Shown piece after piece: positions 1 through 10,697 of a stretch of DNA of 33,831 bases. Within the stretch, counting starts at the first letter, position 1; every line of letters begins with the position of its first letter. Origin of the DNA: Candidatus Obscuribacterales bacterium (lineage in GTDB: Bacteria; Cyanobacteriota; Vampirovibrionia; Obscuribacterales; Obscuribacteraceae); assembly GCA_019746975.1 (NCBI GenBank), contig JAIERK010000101.1, forward strand, positions 1 through 33,831, read 5' to 3'. The translations under genes were made by a program, and so were the position numbers. The notes under the pieces are model-generated. The model searched no databases. It saw only the letters and a program-made list of their open reading frames with translations, and was not told the DNA's origin.

Positions 1-905
1 ACGGAAGCGACTGAAACTTGCAAACCTTCGCGCTCCATCAGACCATCAAGTATTCGATCAAATTCAGGATGCTCTGTGATCGAAGGGCCCATCAATCCGA
101 CTTTGCCGGTGAACTGACGAGCCATGTCGACTTTCTCCAGCACAGTATTTACAGGTGTCGTGCGAAAAGGTCTCGTAAGATAGCTGGCTAGACAAAAGCG
201 ACATTCCTGAGGGCAGCTTCTGGCAATTTCTATCAGGAAAGTGTCACCCCATGTGGTATCAGATGAAAGAATGATCGAGTGGGCGACGTAGTCGTCTGGT
301 GCTCTAAAAAGCAGCTTGCGGACTCGCTCTGGGGCAGATCCGATTGGCGTAATTGCGCGAATGGCACCTTCATTTTCGTACTCAACTGTGTACAGCGAGG
401 GAACATAGACGCCGTCGCACTGTGCGAGTAACCTGAGCTTCTCGGCTCGGCTGCGCGTGCCCGCCATGAGGCGCACCGCGTCGATTAATCTAGGAATCAT
501 CTCTTCTGCATCACCGAGAAGAACGATATCAAAGATTTCGGCATAAGGCTCCGGATTGGCTGACAGAACCGGACCGCCGCCGAAGACAATGGGGTCAGAA
601 TCCGACCTCTCTTTCGCCAAGCCAGCGATATTGTTTTTCTTGAGAACAGACAAAACATTGATAAAGTCGAGCTCCCAGGACACGGTGAAACCGAAAAGGT
701 CACAATCCGAGGCAGGTCGCTCCTGCACATCGGTGAACACTCGATTGACTGCCACATCTTCATGGTTGTCGAGAAGATTGTATATCAACTGGAATCCTAA
801 GCCCGACATCCCAATCGAATACGTATGCGGAAAACACCAGGCAACGGAAATAAGCGCCTGGCTCTTGTGCGGCTTCGGTACTAGACGGATCTCACTATCG
901 AACAT
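1..905 (-). CDS. B12-binding-domain radical SAM protein (partial, 3' end outside window)
   Basis: An open frame runs without a stop from an ATG at 905 to the window edge (301 codons). Residues 1 to about 150 look like a cobalamin-binding (B12-binding) domain with an alternating beta/alpha pattern and the glycine-rich stretch VFGGGPVLSANP near residue 108. The radical SAM core begins near residue 225 with EIARSCPQECRFC. Cys231, Cys235 and Cys238 form the CxxxCxxC motif that binds the 4Fe-4S cluster used to cleave S-adenosylmethionine. Proteins of this layout are usually methyltransferases or other radical enzymes; the substrate cannot be told. The start ATG follows GGGGG directly, a rather close ribosome-binding site. 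A terminator-like hairpin lies only 25 bp upstream, so the gene has either a very short leader or transcription controlled by that hairpin. The C-terminal part is missing because the window ends. Confidence 0.85.
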   Translation of the reverse strand, partial: MFDSEIRLVPKPHKSQALISVAWCFPHTYSIGMSGLGFQLIYNLLDNHEDVAVNRVFTDVQERPASDCDLFGFTVSWELDFINVLSVLKKNNIAGLAKERSDSDPIVFGGGPVLSANPEPYAEIFDIVLLGDAEEMIPRLIDAVRLMAGTRSRAEKLRLLAQCDGVYVPSLYTVEYENEGAIRAITPIGSAPERVRKLLFRAPDDYVAHSIILSSDTTWGDTFLIEIARSCPQECRFCLASYLTRPFRTTPVNTVLEKVDMARQFTGKVGLMGPSITEHPEFDRILDGLMEREGLQVSVAS

Positions 906-921
906 CCCCCAATTCTCGCAG

Positions 922-961
922 AAAAACTGACAGGGCGCAGCTTTTCAATAGCTGCACCCTG
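922..961 (-). terminator. Rho-independent terminator after the zinc-ribbon gene
   Basis: The arms CAGGG-C-GCAGCT and AGCTGC-A-CCCTG pair with one mismatch around a 7-nt loop (931-961). On the minus strand the hairpin is followed by a run of five T at 926-922. It ends the 1065-1430 gene and sits 25 bp before the radical SAM start, so it could also act as an attenuator for that gene. Confidence 0.7.
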
Positions 962-1064
962 CATACGTGTTCTTTCTTTAAGCAAAGCCCCTGGTAGTAA
1001 AAGAAAATCGAGCTAATTTCTTGTTGCGGCGGTTGTCGATAGCAGGTGCTTGTGCTCGAAAGTA

Positions 1065-1430
1065 TTACTGTTGTTGACTTTGGGGTATATGCTTGTTCCA
1101 ATCAGCACCCAGATTATCGAAGAATTCGTGGGCACATAAAACGTCGTCGTAAGTGATTTTCGGTTTATCCGACAGGCGCTCCTTATCTCGCTTCGTCCAC
1201 TCACCGAAGGCTTTCGGCTTGCAACGTTCGCGCCTGGGACTAGTCCCGACTATCGCAACACCAAGCGGATTGCCGCAAGCGTTGCAAGTAACTCGGACAA
1301 CAAGAACACCTGGCTCCTGCCGGAGAAGCTCGATACCGTCTTCTCTAAAGGGTCTTGAACAAAAGCGACAAGATTTCTGTTGGAAGTACTCTTGAATCGC
1401 CTGGAATCCACCACCATGGTCTGAACCCAT
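1065..1430 (-). CDS. Small zinc-ribbon protein of unknown function
   Basis: The 121-residue product starts at an ATG (MGSDHGGGFQ). A TTG two codons upstream is a less likely start. Residues 20-55 contain two CxxC pairs, CRFC and CNAC, spaced like a zinc ribbon or rubredoxin-like knuckle. The C-terminal third is charged and ends ITYDDVLCAHEFFDNLGADW followed by KHIP. I do not recognise the family. The Cys pairs suggest a metal-binding fold, possibly a regulator or adaptor. It is transcribed divergently from eno, is ended by the hairpin at 922-961, and precedes the radical SAM gene on the same strand. The open frame, the plausible zinc ribbon and the terminator support a real gene, but no function can be assigned. 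Confidence 0.65.
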   Translation of the reverse strand: MGSDHGGGFQAIQEYFQQKSCRFCSRPFREDGIELLRQEPGVLVVRVTCNACGNPLGVAIVGTSPRRERCKPKAFGEWTKRDKERLSDKPKITYDDVLCAHEFFDNLGADWNKHIPQSQQQ

Positions 1431-3013
<1,583 letters not shown>

Positions 3014-3026
3014 CCTGAACCGAATA

Positions 3027-4022
3027 GGCACCAAATACGCACCACGGCAATCCTATATATAGGGTTGCCGTTTCTTTCGTCAAGACAAAGAGCGGAGTGA
3101 AGCAGAGCGATCATATTGACTCATTGACGGGATGTCATCAAATAGCTGGGCACCAAATACGCACCACGACAATCCTATATATGGGGTCGCGGTCCTCTGT
3201 ATAGGACGAGAGAGAAACTAGCCGTTAGATCAAAACACGATCGCTGACGGGATGACTCGAAAAACAACGCACCAAATACGCACCATGACAATCCTATATA
3301 TGGGGTCGCCGCATCCTCTGTATAGAACGACAAAGAACTCGGCGTTAGATCAAAACACGATCGCTGACAGGATGCACTCGAAGAACAAGACACCAAATTC
3401 GCACCACGACATTCCTATATATGGGGTCGCCGCATCCTCTGTATAGAACGAGAAAGAACTCGGCGTGAGATCAAAACATGATCACTGACGGGATGTACTC
3501 TAAGAACAAGGCACCAAATAGGCACCACGACGCTCCTATGGGGTCGCCGCCTCTCTGAATAGAATGAGCGCGAAACTCGGCGTGAAATCAAAACACGATC
3601 ACTGACGGGATGTACTCGAAGAGCAAGGCACCAAATACGCACCACGATACTCCTACATATGGGGTCGCGATCTCCGCTGTATCGAACAAGAAGGAAACCC
3701 GCCGTGAGATCAAAACAAGATCGCTGACGGGATGCACTCGAAACAATAGGCACCAAATACGCACCACGACATTCCTATATATGGGGTCGCCGCCTCTCTG
3801 AATAGACCGAGAAAGGAAGCGCGCGAGATCAAAATACGCTCGTTAACTCATGTCCTAGAGACAGCTGGGCACCAAATATGCACCACAACATACTTATATA
3901 TGGGTCGCGATTCCCTTGTATAGACCAATTCGGGTGCGAGATCAAACGCGATCGCTGACGCAGCTGTACTGAGAGCACGCTAGGCACCCAATAAACACCA
4001 CAACGTACTTATATATGGGTCG
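3027..4022. repeat. Nine-copy tandem array of a ~120-bp non-coding element
   Basis: Units begin at 3027, 3149, 3268, 3389, 3510, 3627, 3749, 3868 and 3983, giving periods of 122, 119, 121, 121, 117, 122, 119 and 115. The ninth copy is truncated next to the stop codon of the convergent gene at 4027. Each unit opens with a conserved block GCACCAAATACGCACCAC, then a hairpin core around TCCTATATATGGGG, a variable part near CTGTATAGAACGAG, and a second conserved block GATCAAAACACGATC followed by GCTGACGGGATG. The first unit's hairpin is a near-perfect 26-nt palindrome; later copies keep only its outer CGAC/GTCG pairs. Periods are not multiples of three and frames break between units, so it is not coding. 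Units are too long for CRISPR repeats and have no spacers. Function unknown. Confidence 0.95.
3045..3078 (+). terminator. Terminator of eno, inside the first array unit
   Basis: CGGCAA and TTGCCG flank the self-complementary core CCTATATATAGG (with one T:G pair), making a 26-nt hairpin at 3045-3070. It is followed by TTTCTTTC, 31 bp after the eno stop. This is a convincing Rho-independent terminator and may be the ancestral piece of the array. Confidence 0.65.
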
Positions 4023-4026
4023 TTAT

Positions 4027-4821
4027 CTACTTCTCGACTTTCGGTCCACGGGCGATCGTATTGACAGCACCAAGTCGCGTCAAAATCGAAACCGTCCTAT
4101 ACCGACCGATATACCGACCGTTCATATATTGATCGATATAACTCTTGCATTCCAAACGATCTGGTCCGTTCTGCAAAAAGTGATCGCGGGAGCGAGACGC
4201 CCAGGCGCCGTTAGTGCCCTCGCCAAAGTAATAACTCGTCCTATCAGTTTGAGCTTCTCTTGAACTCCAGCTTAGAGCCGAAGCTTGCGTCTCAGTCCAG
4301 CCCGGTTGAATCCAACGAGCCACGACGCGGCTGTCATTGAGCTCTACGAAAAAGACCTCGCTAACAAGCTCTGTTCCGACTCCGACAGTCTGAACCGCGG
4401 AATCAATAACCTTCGTAACACATTGCCAGCGACCGGCGAAACTTATTGGAAATGAATTCGGAGGAGGCGATGTAGGTCCGACATTGGGTGCTCGACCATA
4501 AGCGACAGATGGAGGTGCCACGACGGGATGAACTATCGGCACGCTAGTACTGGGCGGAGGTCCAGCGACTTCATTTTCTTCTGGACGTGAGGCACCACCT
4601 AGTCCTTGCGCCCCATTATCACCACTCGGCGCCATACCTCTGGCGGTATCATGCGGAGTGCTCTCTATATCAAAAGATTCGATATGCCCGTTAAGCAACT
4701 TGGCTTGCGCTGGAGCAAAGGACGACAATGCAATACCACTCAGTGCAATTGCTATGCAGCAGGATTTCACTACTTGCGTCTTACTGATAGCGGTACTAAA
4801 TAGAGTGGCGTTACTTTGCAT
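4027..4821 (-). CDS. Secreted protein of unknown function
   Basis: The 264-residue product has a Sec signal peptide: polar/basic residues to about 19, a hydrophobic stretch (SCCIAIALSGIALSSFAP), and a likely signal peptidase I site after AQA at about residue 40. A low-complexity Pro/Gly/Ser segment (about 60-125) links to a C-terminal domain of about 140 residues starting SFAGRWQCVTKVIDSAVQ. That domain is rich in Trp, Tyr and aromatic/beta alternation and has two Cys (in WQCVT and LECKSY) that could form a disulphide after export. I do not recognise the family; a small beta-barrel or lipocalin-like fold is only a guess. It has its own promoter at 4917-4945 and a leader of about 90 nt. The stop codon lies a few bases from the truncated ninth array copy. 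Confidence 0.75.
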   Translation of the reverse strand: MQSNATLFSTAISKTQVVKSCCIAIALSGIALSSFAPAQAKLLNGHIESFDIESTPHDTARGMAPSGDNGAQGLGGASRPEENEVAGPPPSTSVPIVHPVVAPPSVAYGRAPNVGPTSPPPNSFPISFAGRWQCVTKVIDSAVQTVGVGTELVSEVFFVELNDSRVVARWIQPGWTETQASALSWSSREAQTDRTSYYFGEGTNGAWASRSRDHFLQNGPDRLECKSYIDQYMNGRYIGRYRTVSILTRLGAVNTIARGPKVEK

Positions 4822-4916
4822 CTGGTTTCCAAAATATCAAAAGTGCTTAAGGGCGGCTAATTAATTCATGCCCTTGGAAACGCGCTTTTTATCGAACCCT
4901 AAAAACTCACCCACAA

Positions 4917-4945
4917 ATATTAAGCTTTCCGCTTGACAATTGCAA
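4917..4945 (-). promoter_or_regulatory. Sigma70-type promoter for the secreted-protein gene
   Basis: Read on the minus strand, TTGCAA (4945-4940) and TAATAT (4922-4917) are 17 bp apart, with transcription expected to start near 4910. The same TTGCAA/TAATAT pair recurs almost exactly before the gene at 31907-32911. Confidence 0.5.
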
Positions 4946-5033
4946 GTTAATCGTCCTTTGCAACAACTGCGATAACGGCTGTTGGCAAACCTTATTATTA
5001 GGCTTTTGCAGTGGTAACATACAGAGGATTATT

Positions 5034-5152
5034 GGGGCTTTCAGCCTTGGATCAGCTTTTCAGCAGGCTCTACATTATCGTGCCTTTTGAGAACCTTGTA
5101 TCTATGAGCTGATCCGGAATCAGTGGTGATCTCCCCCTTTTTGACGGTAATT
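5034..5152 (+). promoter_or_regulatory. Structured 5' leader of ahcY
   Basis: GGATCAGCT at 5049-5057 is perfectly complementary to AGCTGATCC at 5107-5115, enclosing 49 nt. Inside, AGGC and GCCT can form a smaller hairpin. A separate hairpin GACGG/CCGTC lies at 5138-5152, some 20 nt before the ribosome-binding site. The layout resembles a cis-regulatory RNA, but the conserved core of the known SAH riboswitch is not seen. No convincing promoter was found upstream on this strand; the rest of 4822-5033 holds only the opposing promoter. Confidence 0.4.
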
Positions 5153-5168
5153 CCGTCTAATAAACTGA

Positions 5169-6461
<1,293 letters not shown>

Positions 6462-6492
6462 GCGGCCGCCAATCAGAGAATTCACATCACTC

Positions 6493-6544
6493 GACAAGCC
6501 CATCCAGTTGCTCCGAGCACAGGATGGGCTTGTCAACATATAAG
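6493..6544 (+). terminator. Strong hairpin after ahcY
   Basis: GACAAGCCCATCC (6493-6505) pairs perfectly with GGATGGGCTTGTC (6532-6544), and the loop contains a second small hairpin TGCT/AGCA. There is no T-run, so it may stabilise the 3' end or work as a weak terminator. Confidence 0.5.
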
Positions 6545-6629
6545 TACAGGCAAACAAAAACCAACAGCGGAGAAACGAACGATCGGATCTCCCTCGCATA
6601 TCAAACGTCCCTCGGAAAAAATCGATCAA

Positions 6630-6659
6630 ACAAAAAGGTCTTCACTGAGTGAAGACCTT
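6630..6659 (-). terminator. Rho-independent terminator of rpaB
   Basis: AAGGTCTTCACT and AGTGAAGACCTT form a stem of about 12 bp (6635-6659). On the minus strand it is followed by TTTTTGTTTG, 31 bp past the rpaB stop. Confidence 0.85.
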
Positions 6660-6689
6660 CGAAAGATTGAATGATTAACAGCTAGAGGC

Positions 6690-7436
6690 TTAGTTGATCT
6701 TTTGGAACATGTAGCCGATTCCACGAGCGGTAAGAATTAGATCCGGATTGGAAGAATCCTCCTCCAGCTTCGATCTCAAACGACTGATATGCACGTCGAC
6801 CACTCTCGTATCGATACGATGATCTGGAGGATAAGCCCAAACCTGCTGAAGAATTTCGCCCCTCGAGAAAGGTCGTCCGGAGTTGGTCACCAGAAGCTCG
6901 AGAAGACTAAATTCCATGCCGGTCAAACGAATTCTTTCGTTCTTCCGCGTGACTTGCCGTTTATTAAGATCGATTTTCAGGTTACCAATAGTAATGACGT
7001 TAGTGCTCTTGCTCTGCCCAGCCTCTTGTTGTCGTTCCACAGTTCTGCGGAGTACGGCTTTGATACGAGCTTCAAGCTCACTCGGACTGAAAGGCTTGAC
7101 TACATAGTCATCGGCGCCGATTTCCAGACCTTGAATACGGTTGGAAACATCTGCGACGGCGGTGAGCATGATAATTGGCGTATCCGACGTCTTGCGAATT
7201 TCGCGACAAACCTCGTAGCCGTCCATCTTGGGCAGCATCACGTCCAGTATTACCAGATCCGGTTGGAAGCTATTGAATTGATCAAGTGCTTCCTGACCGT
7301 CTGCTGCCGTCGCGACGTTATAGCCGGCCAGCTTCAGTCTGGTTTCAAGAATGCGCCTGATAGAAGCCTCGTCATCCACTACGAGAATCTTCTCTTGGTC
7401 GTTACTAGTCTCTGTCACTGCCCTACTCTCTTCCAT
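6690..7436 (-). CDS. rpaB: RpaB/Ycf27-type OmpR-family response regulator
   Basis: The 248-residue protein has a receiver domain (about 15-130) and an OmpR/PhoB winged-helix DNA-binding domain (about 148-247). The receiver keeps the acidic pair in VVDDEASIRRILETRL, the phospho-acceptor Asp in LVILDVMLPKMDG, Thr in MLTA and Lys in VVKPFSP. Stretches such as KILVVDDEASIRRILETRL, GADDYVVKPFSPSELEAR, NKRQV, IRLTGMEFSLLELLV and DTRVVDVHISRLRSKLE match cyanobacterial RpaB as I know it almost word for word. In cyanobacteria RpaB is essential and controls light-stress and photosystem genes through HLR1 sites. No photosynthesis gene is present here, so the target set must differ. The cognate kinase is not adjacent. 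The start is supported by GGGGAG upstream, and the gene has its own promoter and terminator. Confidence 0.93.
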   Translation of the reverse strand: MEESRAVTETSNDQEKILVVDDEASIRRILETRLKLAGYNVATAADGQEALDQFNSFQPDLVILDVMLPKMDGYEVCREIRKTSDTPIIMLTAVADVSNRIQGLEIGADDYVVKPFSPSELEARIKAVLRRTVERQQEAGQSKSTNVITIGNLKIDLNKRQVTRKNERIRLTGMEFSLLELLVTNSGRPFSRGEILQQVWAYPPDHRIDTRVVDVHISRLRSKLEEDSSNPDLILTARGIGYMFQKIN

Positions 7437-7567
7437 GCTCCCCAGACATCTTCTGCCCTTCTGTTTAGACGCTCCTGGTTGTTTTCAAAAGCAACCGTCA
7501 CAGAACCTGAGATCCGCATCACACCTTAGCAACCAACATGAGGCGGAGTCACGCTCATCGAGACTTG

Positions 7568-7596
7568 AGTATATAACATCCATCGTCTCTTCTCAA
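7568..7596 (-). promoter_or_regulatory. Sigma70-type promoter of rpaB
   Basis: On the minus strand TTGAGA (7596-7591) and TATACT (7573-7568) are separated by 17 bp. Transcription would start near 7561, leaving a leader of about 125 nt before the rpaB ATG. Confidence 0.6.
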
Positions 7597-8276
7597 AAGA
7601 TCATGATTAACAGATCAATTAGATAGATCCTTTTTCCCATCAGATGACTTCGCGAAGCGCGAGATTAACAGCAATTTATCAAAAACTGAATTACGTAGAT
7701 TCGTTTGCAAAACAAACATGCCACCACGTGAAAGGTCTTTTATGATTCACCGAATATGGCATGATAAGCGGTTTTTCTCGATTTCACTTGTTCTGAGTGA
7801 CGATATTGACTCTTCCATATCGTCAGTTGACAACCGTCCGAGAGGCAAGCAATGTCTGATATACGTTGCTATCCAATTATATAGAGCTCAGTTCGAAAAC
7901 CCATATAACAGAAGAACTGATGCGCTATAGAGCCGGTTGCTGACTGGCGAATGGCACTAAGTCCGATACCACTTAGATCTCCAACTTGACATGCCACATT
8001 TTGCCCGACAGTGGCACCAAATACGGTTGTCAAATGAGCCTGCGCAACAACGCGCAACAATCTCAAAACCACGATCAGCGCTGTCTCCACCTGGTTTTTG
8101 GCGTGTCGGTAAAATCTACGAAAAACCTGTGAACGGTCTTAAAAAAGGTACGTGCACATGGTAGCCACTCATGTTACTATGCTGACCTGGTCGGACCAGT
8201 ACCGATTAACTTACTAACTTGCATCCTGTTAGCTCAGTCATTTGATAGTTGTCGGGAGACACAGAGGGAGAGTGGA
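7597..8276. other. Long non-coding region between rpaB and the secretin pair
   Basis: I see no credible gene; the two ~70-codon frames here lack ribosome-binding sites and family resemblance. Visible structure: a perfect 9-bp hairpin TGACGATAT / ATATCGTCA at 7798-7825, preceded by a 5-bp hairpin TCACT/AGTGA at 7784-7800; a 13-nt piece of the array consensus at 8013-8025; TACTAT at 8175-8180 as a possible -10 for the secretins; and a palindrome CTGGTC-G-GACCAG at 8187-8199 just after it that could be an operator. The ribosome-binding site GAGGGAGAG lies at about 8263-8272. Confidence 0.4.
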
Positions 8277-10646
8277 ATGAACAAGCCTACGTTGAGCTTA
8301 GCTCTGAGCGTATCACTGGCGCTCGCACAGGCTGGATGGCAAATAGCTCAGTCGAAGCCTGCATCCGGTGCCATTTGGCAGCATATGGCCGGGACAGCAG
8401 CACCTACCAAGAAGCAATCTACTAATAAGAAGGTTGTTGCGAAGGTTCAGAAAGCGACTGTTGCGCCGAAGCGTGTGAATACGAAATCGACTAAGCCTTC
8501 ACCGGCGGTGTCAAATAATGAAATTGACGAGAGCCATGCTTATCTATTCCTGCCGGGAAAAGATAAGAGCGCCAATGCTCTAGGAGGCGGTCCCGCTCCA
8601 GCAGCAGCACTCTCTATTCATCCATCATTGCCGACCGCCATCGACACTCCCACGCTTGCCGAGTCACAATCGACAACTCCCTCCGTCGATACGTCGAGCG
8701 AAATTCCAATTCACGAACTAGTCAACAGCGCTGAAGCCGTTCCAACCAAGAGCAACGACTTGTTAGCGCAGTTCAACTCCGACAACATCCTGGCACAAGC
8801 TGATAATTCCGGTGCGATCACGGCGAGTCCGATACCACCGGTAGTGACTGGTACCGTCGACTTCGAAGAGTTCAAACCGACCAACGTCATCGACCTCAAA
8901 GTTTCTCGGTCCCGCACATTCAAGCTGCGCAATAAAGTAGTTCGTACGTCCATCAGCGATCCAGGCGTAGCCGAACCAGTCATCGTCGCCGAGAATCAAA
9001 TGGTTCTTCTGGGTAAATCACCTGGACGTGCCACACTGGTCCTCTGGGACGACGCCGGCAACTCTTCAGCAATCGATCTACGTTGCTCGAGAGACTACAC
9101 ACAACTTCAATCGACACTTCGCGAAATCGATCCTCGTATCATCGTCAAGACATATTCAGTAAGTGGATCCGATAGATTGGTCCTGCTGGGCGATGTCGAT
9201 CACGTCGAGTCAGTCATCCGCGCGTTCGCAGCCGCTAACGTATATATGGATGACCGCGGCATGAACATTCAGGTCGCCAACAACCGCTTGATCAACGCAA
9301 GAATCGGTGAATCCGGCGGCAGCGGCGGTGGCGGTGGTGGTGGCGGCGGCGCTGGCGGTCTCGCCCAGCTCAACTCCGTCGATAAATACACCTTCTTCCC
9401 CAACTACAACAATAACGTCAGCATGGCGCAGGGCATCACCAGTGATGGCGGTCGCGTCACGAGCTTGCTGAAAGTCAGAAAAGTTCCTCTAATCGCTCTG
9501 CACGTCACGTTCATGGAAATGAACACAACGGCAGCTCGGTCCCTGGGTACTTCGCTCGGTCTCAACTTCTCGGGAAGTGGTTTCGGCTTCGGTGTTGGCG
9601 GTCTTGGTCCCAGCCAAGCGCTCCCGGATGGCACCTATCTATTGTCAGAACCTGGTGCCACGCAGCAATTGCCAGTCAACACCAACCTTTTTCCCGGAAC
9701 CGCTCCCATCGGAGCACCATCCGCATTCAACACCGTACCGGTCGGCTTCCTCGCTCCTATTGGTCTCAACGGTGGTCTATCCGGTGTCGGTCTACCTGGA
9801 TTTGCGACGGCCTCGCAGCTCTTGAGCCAACAGGTTCTTCTTGGAGCACCGGGTGGCGCATCATTCAGCTCCGGCGGTCTGGGCAACTTATTCAACGCGA
9901 TAAGCAACTTTGCAATCAACGAAAGACAGAAGTTCTCAGTCAACCCGAGAGTAGTCGGGTCGATCACTCACAACAGAGCTCGTATCCTGGCTGAGCCGAC
10001 ACTGGTCACCATTTCTGGTGAACGTGCATCGTTCCTGGCCGGTGGAGAAATTCCAATTCTCCAGACAATCGCGACAGCAGGACAGAGCCAGTTCTCCGTC
10101 ACATTCGAGCCGTTCGGTATGAGAATCAACATGATTCCAGTCCTCCTCGAGTCAGGGACGATCAACCTGGAAATCTCTCCTGAAGAGCGAATCGTATCCA
10201 ACACGTTCGCGTTCAACTTCCCGAACTCCAACACCAACATTCCTGGTTTCACAACCAGAAAGGCTCAGACAATCGTCGAGCTGAAGCCTGGACAAGAGCT
10301 CTTCATCGGCGGCTTGATTTCAACCAACAACGGTCGAGAACTGAGCAAATATCCTATCTTCGGCGAAATTCCGGTTGTCGGTGCTATGTGGCGTTCGAAA
10401 GCTTGGAACAAAAACGAGAGCGAACTTGTTGTTGCCGTTCGACCGGAAATCATCTTGCCTGGTACTCCTGGTCAGCTCAAGCTGCCTGAGGAAATCGGAC
10501 GGGTGGAAGGTCCTCGCGACATGAACATGTTCCAGGTCGAACCTACCGTCGTCGACGAACGTCACTACACATCGGGACGTGCAGAAAGACACCAGAAGAC
10601 TTCACCAACACTGCCAGAAGGCGCGCCTATTCCTGACAGCAGATAA
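8277..10646 (+). CDS. CpaC/RcpA-type outer-membrane secretin, first of a tandem pair
   Basis: Secretins form the multimeric outer-membrane channel of type II/III secretion and type IV/tad pili. The 789-residue protein has an N-terminal signal peptide (hydrophobic about 6-24), a low-complexity Ala/Ser/Lys linker to about 195, a pilus-assembly N domain (about 204-270, VIDLKVSRSRTFKLRNKVVR), a second small alpha/beta domain (about 273-340, LREIDPRIIVKTYSVSG), and a pure glycine/serine hinge (about 346-361). The secretin domain (about 400-745) includes RARILAEPTLVTISGERASF, LAGGEIPIL and KPGQELFIGGLISTNNGREL. A conserved tail follows. The middle (about 430-560) is Gly/Pro-rich and may be a flexible insert. 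No inner-membrane platform, ATPase or pilin gene lies nearby. It is 51 bp from a paralogue with an almost identical ribosome-binding leader. Confidence 0.9.
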   Translation: MNKPTLSLALSVSLALAQAGWQIAQSKPASGAIWQHMAGTAAPTKKQSTNKKVVAKVQKATVAPKRVNTKSTKPSPAVSNNEIDESHAYLFLPGKDKSANALGGGPAPAAALSIHPSLPTAIDTPTLAESQSTTPSVDTSSEIPIHELVNSAEAVPTKSNDLLAQFNSDNILAQADNSGAITASPIPPVVTGTVDFEEFKPTNVIDLKVSRSRTFKLRNKVVRTSISDPGVAEPVIVAENQMVLLGKSPGRATLVLWDDAGNSSAIDLRCSRDYTQLQSTLREIDPRIIVKTYSVSGSDRLVLLGDVDHVESVIRAFAAANVYMDDRGMNIQVANNRLINARIGESGGSGGGGGGGGGAGGLAQLNSVDKYTFFPNYNNNVSMAQGITSDGGRVTSLLKVRKVPLIALHVTFMEMNTTAARSLGTSLGLNFSGSGFGFGVGGLGPSQALPDGTYLLSEPGATQQLPVNTNLFPGTAPIGAPSAFNTVPVGFLAPIGLNGGLSGVGLPGFATASQLLSQQVLLGAPGGASFSSGGLGNLFNAISNFAINERQKFSVNPRVVGSITHNRARILAEPTLVTISGERASFLAGGEIPILQTIATAGQSQFSVTFEPFGMRINMIPVLLESGTINLEISPEERIVSNTFAFNFPNSNTNIPGFTTRKAQTIVELKPGQELFIGGLISTNNGRELSKYPIFGEIPVVGAMWRSKAWNKNESELVVAVRPEIILPGTPGQLKLPEEIGRVEGPRDMNMFQVEPTVVDERHYTSGRAERHQKTSPTLPEGAPIPDSR

Positions 10647-10697
10647 GCCGTCACAGTCTTTGGCATATACTTAATCTATAGATAGAGGGAGAATGGA

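Noticed and set aside
556..930. 124-codon plus-strand frame
   Set aside because: It is the antisense shadow of the radical SAM gene, whose minus-strand frame carries the CxxxCxxC motif.
3027..4022. Tandem array as a CRISPR array or coding repeat
   Set aside because: Units are ~120 bp with no short identical repeats separating unique spacers, and periods vary and are not multiples of three. The small open frames across it are by-products.
4015..4263. 82-codon plus-strand frame
   Set aside because: It is antisense to the 3' end of the secreted-protein gene and starts inside the last array copy.
7718..8090. Two ~70-codon frames (7718-7930 plus, 7869-8090 minus)
   Set aside because: They overlap each other and have no ribosome-binding site, family resemblance or signal features.
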